Shown here: piece by piece, positions 1 to 12,479 of the stretch | How positions within the stretch are numbered: position 1 is the stretch's first letter | Layout: every line of letters starts with the position of its first letter | NCBI GenBank assembly: GCA_012934845.2 | Contig: WNNJ02002475.1 | Location: 1-64,000 of the forward strand | Length of the DNA: 64,000 bases | Source of the DNA: Pomphorhynchus laevis | Taxonomy: Eukaryota; Acanthocephala; Palaeacanthocephala; Echinorhynchida; Pomphorhynchidae | Direction of reading: 5' to 3' | Translations under genes and position numbers: made by a program | Notes under the pieces: generated by a model | Database searches by the model: none | Told to the model about the DNA's origin: nothing | The model's input: only the letters and a program-made list of their open reading frames with translations

Positions 1-1037
1 ATATATATATTAAATAGCAATTATACAATGGCTTATTTATGTGATTTGAAAATAATACATTCTATATAACAATTATACAAATTAAAATATCTGTTATTAA
101 TCAATTACAGGTTAGAATCATGGACAATTTAAAATATCGATTAGCCGATGTTTCTATGTGTTCTGTATTTTTAACAGAATATGTAACTTACTGTGCTATT
201 TAGCATTTTAATAATTCTAAATTGTGCTATTTACAAGGTTTATAATAAGAAAATTTTTATTATCATCATAAAACTTTGTATTGAAATTATGTAATGAGTA
301 CACCCTAATAGCGTATTATTAAAACTACTCTTTTATTCACTTGACTAAAAATAACAAGATCAAAAAGTTCACTGACAACGGATCGATCAGTTTTATTGTT
401 CATGTTTCAGTGCTCATTTTTGAATGTTACTGAAACATAAAAGATGCATTTTTGTTATTTCATCAAACATCCAAAAGCATTACCTTTTGAATACGCACTA
501 AAATGAATTAAAAGGTATAGTCTTTTAAAATTTAGAAATGCCTTCAAAAAATCCCACATTTAGTTGTCTTTACTGTTTTTCTGCATCTCTAATCTGATTT
601 TACCTTATCTTTTCCACATGACATACTAATCCTCAATTATGTATTAACTTCAATTTATAATTCGACCGTTTATATTTTGGTCTTCAAAGTTTTTAAAGGA
701 ATAATTCCAGCCATTTTCAATGCTTAGAATATAATGTCGATTGCTTTTCTCAATTTCAAGTTGACGTTTAGTAAACCTGGTTTTACGTAGCAGACTACTT
801 TAATATAATTCTTATTGGATTTAATAGAACTTCATGGCTGTAATTTTTCATTTACATTGAACGCATCTCATAAAACCGCACGGAAATCAATCCAACTACA
901 TATAACGTAAATGTAAAAACTTAAACAATAAAGCTTGATTTTAAGCTAACAAATATTTTTTCCCATTTTTATTAATATATATTTCCTAGTAATATTTTTT
1001 CTAGTATTCTTACTTTGATGACGCATGGTGTTGTATA
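1..1037. other. AT-rich upstream region, no gene seen
   Basis: I see no coding frame with recognisable similarity and no clear promoter element. If the first CBP20 coding exon is cis-spliced to a 5' UTR exon, that exon would lie here or beyond the left edge. Confidence 0.5.
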
Positions 1038-1052
1038 CTGTTTTTCTCTTAG
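1038..1052 (+). promoter_or_regulatory. splice-acceptor-like site directly abutting the CBP20 start codon
   Basis: A pyrimidine run ending in TTAG (TGTTTTTCTCTTAG) stops exactly at the CBP20 ATG. This is the form of a 3' splice site. It could be the acceptor of a 5' UTR intron or of a trans-spliced leader. Similar sites lie just before the other three host start codons. Confidence 0.55.
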
Positions 1053-4000
1053 ATGAGCTTTCTTGGTGACAGGTCGATTCGACTTAGTCAGTACAGAGAC
1101 CAACGTTTTCAGGTAATTTAGGTTTGCTGCACAGATATCTATTATAGTTATGTTACCGAAGAAGTTCTCTCTAAAAAATGTGTAATACAATGCTCGAAAA
1201 CATATGATAATGGTTTTACTGAACTAGTATCCACTTCAGACTTTTTATGTAAACAACTCTTGTAGTGCTGACCCGGCTAAGCTCTTTAGGAGCCCTGGAT
1301 AAGTTAAATTCGTACTATTGCATACATAGTAATGGCTGGGTGATCTTATGTATCAATGTAAGCGCAGTATTGAATCTGAGAAGACTATTTTCCTTGTGTT
1401 ACTTCGTTGTTTTATTAGTGTTCTTGTTTGTGATTTTTAACAATATTACTGTTATCGACTTTACAATGTAAGCGCAGTATTGAATCTGAGAAGACTATTT
1501 TCCTTGTGTTACTTCGTTGTTTTATTAGTGTTCTTGTTTGTGATTTTTAACAATATTACTGTTATCGACTTTATTTTTGCTTTAATAATTGAAAACCGAC
1601 TATAAAGAACTAATTATAAATCAACATATATAATTTAATTATATATAATTATTTAACTATATATTTAATAAATTACATAATTTAATTGTGTATTATATTA
1701 TAAAGACATTAATTTATAGGCGCAAGCGATTATTATATGACGAACTGATTGATACAAAACGCTCATCAAGCATGAGCTTTTGTAATTATAGTTCATCATA
1801 TTCATTCAATATGAATATAATATTAGTGCTCTAAATATTAAGTTAGACAATTACGAGTATTTACTTGTGCCGAATTTCATATTTTAAATGTTTTTAAATT
1901 GGAATGTCATATCTAGGGTATAAAAATTAAATTTTTAATATTTCGACAGAGCAACTTTGCTGTTATCGGAAAATTAAATTTGGAGTTGTATATTTTTTAT
2001 ATCTCAGATTTTTTACTTTAATAAAAAGTGAAATTTATTTCTCTAAAAGCAGAGCGTTATCGCTGATCGCCGTTTATTATAGCTTCTAGCCTTATGTAGT
2101 ATTTAAAATGTATTACTAGATTTTAAAGCGATAAATTTCTAATCTTTATTTTTTTTGAAAATTGTGGTGACTACAATACACCGACGATGATCGGTGGATA
2201 TTGAATGCATTCCAGCTTTAGAACAACAACTGCTGTTGCATCGCTCTTGGTCAAAAGCGCGTCTTCAACACAAAAATAGAATTTTCTCACATATTTTCAA
2301 AGAGCACTATTAAAGCTATGTAGCAAATACATGATGCTGCCAGCATCTATCCCGCAAATCAGTTCTACCTTTTTGAACAGTTTCATTTATATAAATGTCT
2401 TGCCGTTTCTCCTCAAATTGAGCTTTTTTAGAACTTTGCATACGCAGCAAGTTATCTAAATTTATACATTTTGCTATTTAGTCAATGTGTTGTACATTTA
2501 TTAAGTTAACCTTTTCGACCACGGATTGCTTCATCGGTCTTAGTTTACAAGTATTAATGTATACTCACTTGTGATGTGCATAAATTTAATAAAACTTTGA
2601 ATGTGTTGTCATTGATTGCATTTGAATTTGTTTTAAGCTGTCAAGCCTCGGCATTTTTGTTATCTTGATGTAACCGAACACAAGGTAACCTTCATGTCGT
2701 CACTTCTACTTCATTGTAATGCACTAAACTCAAAATATGCTGTGCTTTTTTTTATCGTATTTCGAATTTAAAAATGTAAAATTGACATGTCTAATTTCGG
2801 TAGGTCTCAAATTTTAAAAAGCAGCAATATTTTAAGTAACCACTCAAGCGGCTACTTTTTATTTTTGATTTAAATAGTATTTATTTACATATTTATTATG
2901 CTCTTATTTACTTTTTGTTTGAAGTTTATTTGCTCTTGAAGTTCATTTGCTCTTGAAAATTATTTCCTCATAAAGTTTAGTTGTTTGCAGTTTAGTTTTT
3001 TTTAATTTTATTTGTTTGAAGTTTAGTTGTTTGAAGTTTTGTTGTTTAAATTTGTTTAAAGTTTAGTTATTTGAAGTTTAGTTGTGTGAAGTTAAATTGT
3101 TTGATGTTTAGTTGTATGAAGTTTAGTTTTTTAAGTTTATTTCTGAAAGTTTGTTGTTTAAAGTTTATTTATTTAAATTTATTTATTTTTTATTTTTCTC
3201 ATTTGTCAAGTTTACTTGCTCTTAAAGTTTATTTGTTTAGTATATACATATCTTTATTCGTAATTCTGTCTTTTTATTTTTATTTATTTGATGCTTTTTT
3301 ATATTTGTTCGATTTATTTATGTTTTTATTTTTGTGTTTATTGGTGTGATTATTATTTTGACTTTATTCGTTTTGATTAATTTGGTTTTCAATGTTTTTG
3401 TTCGTATTTTTTATCTGTAATTTTTGCTTAGGGCAAACGTACTGATCTAGAGGATAAGCTTCTGAAAAGCACTACACTATATGTTGGGAATCTTGCATTT
3501 GTCACTACCGAAGAGCAAATACACGAATTGTTTTCGAGAGCAGGACCGCTTAAACGAATAATCATGGGATTGGACAAGATCAAGAAGACTCCGTGTGGAT
3601 TTTGTTTCGTCGAGTAAGTTATTTCGTAGTGTTCTCTTGCGCTTTCTAAGTCTTTGCTCGCACAGTTTTCATTCACATTTCTTAAGGTGTTTATATTTAT
3701 TAAGTCGAGATTCTGAAAGCATTTCGAAAAACACAGTTGGTTACTTTTTAGTTATAATGTTAGACCTATTTGATCGTGACATACGTATTTTTAATTTTCT
3801 AGAAATTAGGTTTGATAGCTGATTATAATTTTACCAAGTGTTCCACGTTCAATAAATGATATTTACAGTATTTGATTTAATTTGTTATTTTTGATAATTT
3901 CATTATCAACTATAAAAATTTATCCTGTGAATTTGCTGACTTTACCGTTAGTAAATCTCGTTTTAAATTAAAGAGGACACTGTGGAATTTTGTTAATCTG

Positions 4001-7000
4001 AGGTACTTGCATTTTTATTTGATCTAAATGCAAGCGTTTACCTATAATCAAATCGGATAACTGAGTTACGTATTTAATATAATTATAAAAGTAAGAAATA
4101 ATAATGCTAAATCACAATATAATAATTAAATTTTTAAATAATAAATAATTTTTATAAGATTTTTTATAATTTATATCAAGTTAAAATAAAAAATTGTGAT
4201 TTTAAATAAAAGTCAATTTATTTGAGGTCATTAGAAGGAGCTGCTTTAATATCAGTTTCGATTCCTATTCCTAGGCCCAACATAATAGTGGGGCCAAATA
4301 CGCACTAATGACGTATTTCCTATGATGAAATTTGTTTATCTAGTATCTTATTCTAATACAAAATATACTATTTATTATCCATCCATAAAAATTTTCCGCT
4401 AATGATTTTAAATTTATCTTTAATATTATTGCGATGATTTAAATATTTTACTATTTTATGTTTGATGATATTTTTGTAGTATAAAAAATCTATTGCAATC
4501 GAATACATTGTTCTAATCGATTTTCTAATTAAATTGATTATATTGCGCCAACCTTGAAGAAATAACTTTTTATTCGAAAACAAGTGAAATTAAATTTTGA
4601 TTATTTTTTTACTTCGTCGATGACAACTAATTACAATTTAAAGTACATAAGATAAAATAGTGTAAGCAGAAATTACAAAATTGATAAACATTGATATAGT
4701 GTTTGATGTTATGTTTTTTCTGTTATTTATTAGTCAATTCATAAAAATGACGTTTATTTTAAATTTCAATTTTTTTTTTAACTTGATTTAAATTATAAAA
4801 AATCTAAAAACAATTATTTATTTTATTATTTAATTATTACTTTTTGATTTAGCATTATTATTTTTGTTTATTTTATAATTATATTAAATACGTAGACTCA
4901 GTTAGCTGATTTGGTTAAACTGTCTTTAAATTTTTATTATTATCAAGCGTAATGGCATTTCGACAGCAGTATCTATTAACGAAATTCAGAACTATGAAGT
5001 TATTTTTCTGTTGTTAAGTAATAACATATATTACTTCTTGTTTCTTCTAATTCAATCATCAACTTTAAAAAAGTAAGTTTATAAAGTTATTGAACAAGCA
5101 AATATATATTATTATTGAATATATATCGTCTTCGTAGTTTTTTTACTTTTATATATCATCAAAATGTCGTTGATGAAAGGTGACTGATTTGTCATTCAAG
5201 TGGCTATCCTCTAATCACTTTTAGATTCAAATCCGTTTTAAGTATACGGAAGAAACCAAAGGCTAATTAAAACGATTAAAAATATCAATGAAAATATGTG
5301 ATGATTAAAATATTTATATCCTAATTAGCTCTTTACAAATCAGTTTTTATGAATTTCTCGAACGCAATTTATACTTACGATATCATGATATAACATTGTT
5401 TGTATTAAGCACTACGATGATGTTTTGTTGACACGATTAATAAATTTATCGTATTACAACGGAGATCAAATTGGCATTTAAATATGCAGTGATAATGAAA
5501 TTTTTGAATAATCATCGCTTATGTGCTTTTGCAGATTTTAATTTATAATTTAAAATTTTAGTGATTGTCAAGTGTGTATTGTAGTGTGTATTGTTAACCA
5601 ACGTACGTATTTTTATAATCGCGATTTACAAAAATATGTACGTATTACGTTGTACGTTCGATTAGCTTTCTATTTGACTTCATCATAGAGCCGCAACTAT
5701 AAAGATAAAAAATTTAAAATTTTAAATGCAATTTTTTGCGCATTCACCTACAATAGTTTCCGTAAAATTATATACTGCAATGTTTTCTTATTTTATCTAC
5801 ATAAGTTTTTGTGGGCTCCCTGTGGTATTAATGATGGGGAACTCCGATTAGGAACCACTAATCTGACATTCGCCATAATTGTACATTCTACTTACTACTG
5901 AGAAGTAGTTTATGCGTTTATCTCAATGAATTCACGCTTTAAAATACATTTACCATCTAAAAACTTGTATGTTTAAGTAGTGATTACTCTGCCCGTCCAA
6001 TTAAAATTATCGTAAAATATATGTAAAGGAAGTTTTATAGTCGTCATATATATGGTGACTGGTTTATATTATTACTGCATTTGTCTCAAAGATATAATGC
6101 GATGTTGACTAATACTAATTGCTAGTATTAGCAACATATTAGCAATCATTTTAAAATACCACTACATATATTCAAATAACATTTCTGCCGTACCCTTTTA
6201 AAATCTTCCTTGGCATCTGAAATACATGTTTTGTCTGTGAAACTTTTGTTGCCTAATGAAGCTAAGCTGTTGTCTATTGATGTTGAAGTTTACTTTGCTA
6301 CTAGTATCCTTGATATTCGTTTGAGCTTGTCGAGTTTAGGTATTATCTTCGATATGATGCTGAAAATGCAATGAGATATATCAACGGAACCAGATTAGAC
6401 GATCGGGTAATCCGAACAGATTGGGATGCTGGATATACAAGTGGTAGGGAGTTCGGTCGTGGACGAAGTGGTGGTCAGGTTAGTTAAATTTTTTTATAAT
6501 GCAACCGACAATTTGAGAACAAATTTTAAAGTAAATTATTTACTTATTAGTCGATATAATTATTTGCAATGTGCTTTGTAATGATCTACAGGTGCATCGT
6601 ATAATTATATTATAATAATATGACTTTATTTAGTATCTTATTGCTTTGAAAATATTTGAGCTGTCGACCTCTCGTATAGTCCAGTTGGGCATATCCTGCG
6701 TATTTGTGACTTAGGCCTATTTTAAAAAAATGTAATACTTGGTTGCTTATCTCTTTATAAAATTGTTAATATACATACAATATTACAATTTGATATTCAA
6801 TAGTTTTTAATTATTTTGTATCTTAAAATTTTATTTTTTTTAAATAAAATTTTTTTTAAAAATTTTAAAAAAAAATTTTGATAAAAAATTTTAGCTCTGT
6901 GATATGTTACAGATATGTAATACTACAGAGTTACGATACAATCATTCACGGTTAATGATATATAAATAAATATAGTTTCAGAATTTACACACTACATGTC

Positions 7001-8979
7001 AGGATGTGAGTACATCCAATTGATATATTGTTATGAAGTATATAAACTGGCAGTGTAAAAGAAATAAAACTTATTTATTGAATAGTTTCGTCTTTCAAGG
7101 CTTTTTTTAGAGCACTTACAATGAACAATCTGCAATCTTGATCCTCCTCTGTACATGCGCGAACAAAAATTAAATGCAAAATATATCCGTGAAAGAATCC
7201 ATAAGAGCATAGTGCCATACCAATGACAATTTGTGTTTTATCTAATCTATTACTATAATCGGTCATTATTTACCGTTTTGATTCTGCTTTTTTCGGTGCA
7301 TTCGTTGTTTCATACCCGCTACAGATTATGGTGTAATTAGTATTATCTAATCGTGCGTGTTTTTCCATAATGTGATCAGCACTAAACAATCAGCATTTGT
7401 GTTGCACAGAACGTCTGGTTTGCTGTGCTTAAATTTAATTTTAGATTTAATATCCGCTGTCTGTTGTTGAACCTGGAACTTAGGCTTCTACCTGTCTAAA
7501 AGGCGCTACTCTTAATGTTGTAAGCAACATTTAGAGTAGCGCACGTTGCTTTGCTGTTATTTTATATGTCGAATTAGTTTTGGTAAATTTATTAATTTCT
7601 TTCATGCATTGATAATTCATACAGCGTTTACGACCACATGATCAGCAGCAGCATTCATTTGATATGGTAGTTCTCTATTTAATTTTGCATTAACTAGTTG
7701 TTTGACAATCTATATTTGGCAGTATAAATAACTTTTGATTTTTGGCCCTTGATTTTTTATCTTCGACAAACTGTTTAATATGCTCTGGATATATCACTTC
7801 TCAAATCCTTAATCATGCTGTTAAATGGTAAATAGCTTATTGTCTTTTCTTTGAACATGTCTACGTTTGTTTTTGCTCGAGGCCAATATGAACGTAAAAA
7901 TTTTCGTATTTTGGTAAATTGCCAAAATTTAAACTTTTCCTTATACCCTCAATCACGTAGACCTTAATATTTTAATTGATGTTAATTTAATGTTCATATC
8001 AAGATATATACTTTCTTTATCATTAATATTGGTTTTATTAAGAATGAGGCTATCTGGATAAATTTGTTCACTAATTGAATAAAAATTATTAGAATTAAAT
8101 ACACATATATCATCAATGTATCGAAATATATATTTCATATCTTTATATAATTTAGATTTATTTTTTAAACAGTTATTTTTAAGTCTAAAAACTTAAAAAT
8201 AAGTCAGCTATAATTAGGCTACTATTATTAGTAGCCCAATATTAGTATCATTATTACCTCTTATTGGAACACCTTTTACTTGTCTGAATATAGATGTCCC
8301 TACTTTTAAATAATTTTGATTTATCGAAATATTTAAGGATTCTATTAATTCAATTTTATCCATCTATTTATATTTACTTGATGGTTTAAATTTTGTTAGA
8401 TAGGCGTTATAGTTATTATAGCATATATATGTATATCTTTTTCCGAATATAAGGTTAATTAATTTTACTAACGCTTCTTTAATATCTACTAAATCTAGAT
8501 TTGTATAAAGCGTACTAAAATCGTATGTATTTATATTTTGAAAATTTATCCCTTCCGTGTGTTCTAAAAATTCGTTTGTGGAATTAATACTGAAAAAGTA
8601 TTTTATAACGGTATTAATTTTGATTACCTTTCATTATTTTTAAAATGTGTTTTGATTTCTTTAAGTATAAAAATATATAAAATAATATATAACATATAAG
8701 TTAATATTATATAATATATTAGATAAATATATTGTTTAATTTTGTAATTATTTTGTAAATACTTTCTATAAATAACATTTCGAATTTACTTGTTTTTTCT
8801 AATATCTTTACAACTTTGGTATTTTTCCTTAAAGTTTATTAAGAATAATACTTGAAAATTATGAAAATTATTCTATCTAATTTCCAATTTAGGTTCGCGA
8901 TGAATACCGTCAAGATTACGATCCAGGCAGGGGTGGTTATGGTAAGATGATCCAGCAGAAAACAGAGGTGTCTCGATAA
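1053..8979 (+). CDS. NCBP2: nuclear cap-binding protein subunit 2 (CBP20), four coding exons
   Basis: The exons are 1053-1112, 3432-3613, 6340-6478 and 8893-8979, all with GT-AG introns, giving 155 residues (human CBP20 has 156). CBP20 binds the m7G cap of RNA polymerase II transcripts as a heterodimer with CBP80 in the nucleus. The protein is one RRM: RNP2 LYVGNL at residues 36-41 and RNP1 CGFCFVEY at 75-82. The two cap-stacking tyrosines known from human CBP20 correspond to Tyr14 (LSQYRD) and Tyr37. The cap-contacting RTDWD stretch (106-110) and the [18 protein letters not shown] tail are intact. Exon 1 encodes only 20 residues and was recognised by its fit to LSQYRDQ. The donors GTAATT, GTAAGT and GTTAGT all keep frame. 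Introns 1-3 (about 2.3, 2.7 and 2.4 kb) hold repeats and retroelement remnants. The gene looks complete and functional. Confidence 0.94.
1354..1573. repeat. exact 2 x 110-bp tandem duplication in CBP20 intron 1
   Basis: Units 1354-1463 and 1464-1573 are identical as far as I can read, so the duplication is recent. It creates a spurious open frame across the junction. No known element was recognised in the unit. Confidence 0.9.
2925..3180. repeat. T-rich degenerate minisatellite, ~15-bp unit
   Basis: Variants of GAAGTTTAGTTGTTT follow one another about fifteen times just before the acceptor of CBP20 exon 2. The open frame across it is low-complexity and is not a gene. Confidence 0.75.
4195..4590 (-). 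mobile_element. Penelope-like family A, 3' remnant
   Basis: The minus strand encodes a tail with [15 protein letters not shown] and NFxxxxWxxN-type residues. This matches the C-terminus of the same reverse-transcriptase family seen better preserved at 60966-61469, followed by the family's 3' sequence (the plus-strand stretch with GGAGCTGCTTTAATATC). It sits in CBP20 intron 2. Family A is the [10 protein letters not shown] family referred to below. It is Penelope-like by its RT motifs, but no endonuclease domain is seen in it here. Confidence 0.65.
5175..5240 (+). repeat. possible tRNA-derived SINE head
   Basis: A B-box-like AGATTCAAATCCG follows a loosely A-box-like stretch by a tRNA-like distance. 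Only the B box is convincing, so this may be chance. Confidence 0.25.
7075..7266 (-). CDS. hypothetical 63-residue membrane protein, antisense in CBP20 intron 3
   Basis: The frame starts [20 protein letters not shown] and contains one hydrophobic segment at about residues 12-33, then a charged tail with two cysteines. An AATAAA overlaps the stop codon on the minus strand. I do not recognise the product. It is more protein-like in composition than most short frames here, but nothing proves it is expressed. Confidence 0.22.
   Translation of the reverse strand: MTDYSNRLDKTQIVIGMALCSYGFFHGYILHLIFVRACTEEDQDCRLFIVSALKKALKDETIQ
7503..7542. repeat. 18-bp-arm hairpin
   Basis: GCGCTACTCTTAATGTTG and its near-exact inverse (one mismatch) flank a TAAG loop. 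It sits in a moderately GC-richer patch (about 7280-7760) that I could not assign. Confidence 0.7.
7940..8640 (-). mobile_element. Penelope-like family A, reverse-transcriptase fragment
   Basis: Minus-strand frames give, in order, [11 protein letters not shown] (RT motif A region), QVKGVPI-G-N (motif B) and [11 protein letters not shown] (the catalytic DD motif). The order and motif style fit Penelope-type reverse transcriptases. It is decayed and lies in CBP20 intron 3. Confidence 0.75.
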
Positions 8980-9195
8980 TGTGATTATACAATGACATTA
9001 TAGTTCTCAGCTTTACAAATGTACTACACATTCTTTAAGGCTAATAATCATTTTTGTTCATCTCCTTGTTCATTTCATGTTTATGAATATTGACATAAAT
9101 ACCATTTATGTATTTTATTATGTTCAAAGTATTTCATAATTTATATTTCTTTGCATTATCTGTTCATCTTTGTTCAATGTAAAAATTTTCCATAA

Positions 9196-9201
9196 AATAA
9201 A
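9196..9201 (+). promoter_or_regulatory. candidate polyadenylation signal of CBP20
   Basis: AATAAA lies about 217 nt after the CBP20 stop codon, a plausible 3' UTR length. Confidence 0.6.
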
Positions 9202-9639
9202 GAAACCGGCGTTATCTGAATTTTACACTGATTAGATTACAATGTAGTCATCCTCGTTAAATATATTCTAGGTTTCGATAACCATTCAGCACAGCTGTTA
9301 TTGCACAGCTACATTTTTCTTTTATTTTTATTTATCTTTTTGTCTTTGGTGCTATTTAATTGATTTCTTTTTAAATTTTATATTGTCGACATAACCGTAT
9401 TGCAAATTTAATTCGTTTCAAATTTTTAAATTGCATTGTCGTAACAATTATATTGTTCTATAATTCTTTTTAATGTTCAACATGTGCATATATGTAAACA
9501 ACGACGAACAAGCGTTTCACCTTTTCGTTTTTTTATTTTTACTTTAAAGAATCATTATTTATTTTCATTTGACTAGTTTGTTTAATTTAGTCATTATATT
9601 GCAGTATAATTCTTGCTGCGACCTGGGATCCGTCATGGA

Positions 9640-9897
9640 TTTGTTCATATATTTGTGAAATCCAATGAAAACCAGACTTCAACCAATTCTTTTATTTCGG
9701 CAACGTTTCGACCCGCAGTGGGTTTCCTTCAGGTCAGATATTGTAAGTATTTAAGAATCAAGACCATTTTTAACCACAGGTTAAAAAATTGTCTCGATTC
9801 TTAAATACTTACAATATCTGACCTGAAGGATACCCATTGCGGGTCGTAACGTTGTCGAAATAAAAGAATTTGTTGAAGTCTGGTTTTCATTGGATTT

Positions 9898-9898
<1 letters not shown>
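9640..9898. repeat. inverted repeat with hammerhead-core-like arms
   Basis: The left arm (about 9640-9755) and right arm (about 9795-9898) are inverse copies. Each contains CTGAAGG, a hairpin pairing ACCCAC/TGCGGGT, then CGAAACG (left arm, minus strand) or CGTAACG (right arm, plus strand). The order CUGA-hairpin-GAAA resembles the catalytic core of a hammerhead ribozyme, but no full stem I/III is apparent. Confidence 0.7.

Positions 9899-9900
<2 letters not shown>

Positions 9901-9974
<74 letters not shown>
9901..9974. repeat. (AT)n microsatellite
   Basis: About 37 AT dinucleotides, directly abutting the preceding inverted repeat. Confidence 0.98.
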
Positions 9975-9977
<3 letters not shown>

Positions 9978-10580
9978 GTATAAGCTTGTATGCAAAAGAC
10001 TTCTTGGAAATTAGATTATTGTAATTAGATCTAGAATCGATTTTTCAGCAAAATGTATAAAAATAAAACGCAATATGTTAATTAAACGTAGTTGACTCTA
10101 ATTAAGAGTTTTTTAAAATACTGTTTATTATAATGTTAACGAATTTTTGATTTCAGGACATTGTAACAAATATACTATCTTTGTGAATTGTAAGCAACCA
10201 AATAATTGTAAATTTTACTTTAATAAATTTGTAGACAGGGTTTTATTCATTTATTACCCATACATAAATTACTAACAATGAACGTTATTCATTTCCTCAA
10301 ATGTTACAAAATAGCTAACATTTACAATATAGCTACTTATTAGAATGTTACAAAATAGCTACTTATTTAGATAAACATAAATTTTTAAGCCCCTACATTT
10401 CAAGATAAACGTATTTGTATTTATTTGTGAAATATTTGTATTCGTATTTGTTTACACTAGTTTTCTCTCAAGACGTTTCATCATCTTTATGATATTAATT
10501 AATAAACGTTTTAATACATGTTATTTTAATTTTCTATATCTTTATTTTAAATAGTTGATAATAATCCATTATTGATAAAG

Positions 10581-10759
10581 AATTATTGGATCTGGATCAA
10601 AGAAAAAAATGAAAATTTCATTTGTTATATTGCTAACCTTTATTAACATCTTCAGTAAATTACAACAGATAATTGTTGTAATTTTCTGAAGATGCTAACA
10701 GTGGTTAGCGAAATAACAAATGAAATTTTCCTTCTTTCTTTGATCCAGATCCAATAATT
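10581..10759. repeat. palindromic repeat ending in AATTATTGGATCTGGATC
   Basis: Both ends carry AATTATTGGATCTGGATCAAAG in opposite orientation. The right arm has CTGAAGA, the hairpin GCTAACAG/GGTTAGC, then GAAA (10685-10713). Relatives are at 20745-20890, 28930-29108 and 34880-35045. The terminal symmetry is MITE-like, while the internal core is hammerhead-like. Confidence 0.75.
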
Positions 10760-10789
10760 CTATATATTTATTTGTTCACTTATTAAACT

Positions 10790-11400
10790 ATTAATCATTA
10801 GAGCTAAATACACATATATCATCAATATATCGAAATATATATTTTATATATTTATGTAATTTAGATTTATTTTTTACACAGTTATGAACAAATTCATATT
10901 CTATAAATCTTAAGCATAATCAGCTATTATTGAGCCAGTATCACTTCCAATTAGAATAAATTTTATTTTCTAAATATGTACGTTCCTGTTGTTAAATAAT
11001 TTTGATTTAACAAAATATTTATGGCTTTATTAATTCAATTATATCCATATTATATTTATTTAAAGCTTAAATTTTAGTTCGATAATCGTTATAGTTATAA
11101 CATGTATTTAGATCTCTTTTCTGATATTTTGATCACTTTTATGAAATCTCTGCAAATATAAGGTTAATTAACTTTTTTAACTCTTTCTTTATGGTAGCTT
11201 TATTTAAATTAGTGTAAAGCATAATAAAGTCGTATATATATTTTAAAACTTTAACTTCTTTGTGTGTTCCAAAAATTATTTCGTTAAATTAATTCTGTTA
11301 CATTCTGTTTAATGCCAGTATAATATTCAATTATCTTGCCTTTTTTAAATGAGTTTTAATTACTTTAAGTATTTCGTCAAATTTAATAAATTTGAACAAA
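10790..11400 (-). mobile_element. Penelope-like family A, decayed RT remnant
   Basis: Minus-strand frames keep IEYEFVHNCVKNKSK and [10 protein letters not shown], matching the motif B-C interval of the family at 28405-28590. It is heavily decayed. Confidence 0.7.
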
Positions 11401-11404
11401 TCAA

Positions 11405-11665
11405 CAAAATCTAAAGCAGAGAAGCTTCCAACAGGCATGCCACGTTTCCGAGCTGAACAGCGATGCCTATTCTCTGAGTCAAATATCGGCCAGCTCTGAA
11501 ATCTTCTGTTGCTCTCGATAGGCGTCGTCCTCAGTCCTTGAGAAATTTAACTGTTGCTAGGCCAGGGCAACCCAGATTGTTGAATGCCACTGGTTGAAAC
11601 ATTATCGTAGATGGGTCCAAGCATGCGTATTTTGCTCGTTTGCCCTCCTCTACGAGCGCAACCTT
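11405..11665 (-). mobile_element. tail of a LINE with restriction-like endonuclease
   Basis: On the minus strand KRAKYACLDPSTIMFQPVAF, then GRRLS, then QRIGIAVQLGN correspond to the C-terminal region shared by LINEs whose endonuclease is of the restriction-enzyme type (R2/CRE/NeSL group), where VP-IAVETLG and QRLSVAIQRGN are typical. It is conspicuously richer in GC than its surroundings. The clade is not resolved. Confidence 0.6.
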
Positions 11666-12219
11666 TAAGTACTGTATTCATATAAACTGAAAGAAGTTTA
11701 AATGTAGATTTAAAATCATTACATATGAACCTCTGTTTATATGATTTCTGTCAATTCCGTTATAATATGGATATAGCTTTATTTTTTAATTACATTGTCA
11801 TAGCTATTTTATCTAGAATAAAACAGTGAATTCTAATAATTGTTTCTAAACTAAAACCACAACGTTCATATTTTTCGTTTACATTTAAGTCACTATAATT
11901 TATTTCTTTTGAGACTTTCTCTTAAATAATTTTTTTATATTGAGATAAATACATTACTCAGTTTATCAATAGTTGCTATTACATTGTTATCCTTTAACTT
12001 AGTAAGTTCTAAATTTAAATCTTTATTAATTTATTTCTTTGTTTTATAAATTCTAATATGTTATATCTTATAATTATAATATTTTCCTTTTATAATCGGT
12101 TTTTTGTCATTTTTGTTTTATAAATTATAATATATTATATCTTATAATTATAATATTTTTCTTTTATTATCTTTTAAATTTTTCTAATACAAAGTATATT
12201 TAAAAGATTTATTTTTACG

Positions 12220-12470
12220 TGACAAATGCGTGCCGGCGCACTTTTACATGATCACGAGGAGAAAAAAAACAATCTAAATCATGTGTCGAGGATGTGGGTA
12301 CGGAGGGGGAATTTGGATGTAATAAAGGAAAAAGCGCGACGGACGTCGAGTGTAAACTGATTCCGGGTGAGTTGGGCGACGATGAGGAAAAATCGGAGAC
12401 CGTTATTGTTAGAGTAATTGGGTAATTACTGTTAGAGTAATTAGGTAATACGGGCTAGCCAGTGAATAGT
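12220..12470. other. GC-raised island, unassigned
   Basis: A roughly 250-bp patch with several CG dinucleotides and a doubled GTTAGAGTAATT near its end. No frame in it was recognised. It lies directly beyond the end of duplicated block 1. Confidence 0.35.
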
Positions 12471-12479
12471 AATTGGTAT

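Larger units (their letters stand above)
10268..12115. repeat. 1.85-kb duplicated block, copy 1
   Basis: Aligns to 28617-30464 at a constant offset of 18,349 bases with no gap that I can find and about 16 substitutions. It contains a palindromic repeat, a family A remnant and the tail of a restriction-endonuclease-type LINE, and both copies carry all three in the same order. After 12115 this copy continues into a second run of its own last ~70 bases. Confidence 0.93.

Noticed and set aside
1265-1471. 68-codon plus-strand frame
   Set aside because: Spans a fresh tandem duplication in a CBP20 intron; hydrophobic by base composition, no similarity.
3071-3349. 92-codon plus-strand frame, very Leu/Phe-rich
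   Set aside because: Translation of a T-rich minisatellite in an intron.
3428-3676. 82-codon minus-strand frame
   Set aside because: Antisense shadow of CBP20 exon 2.
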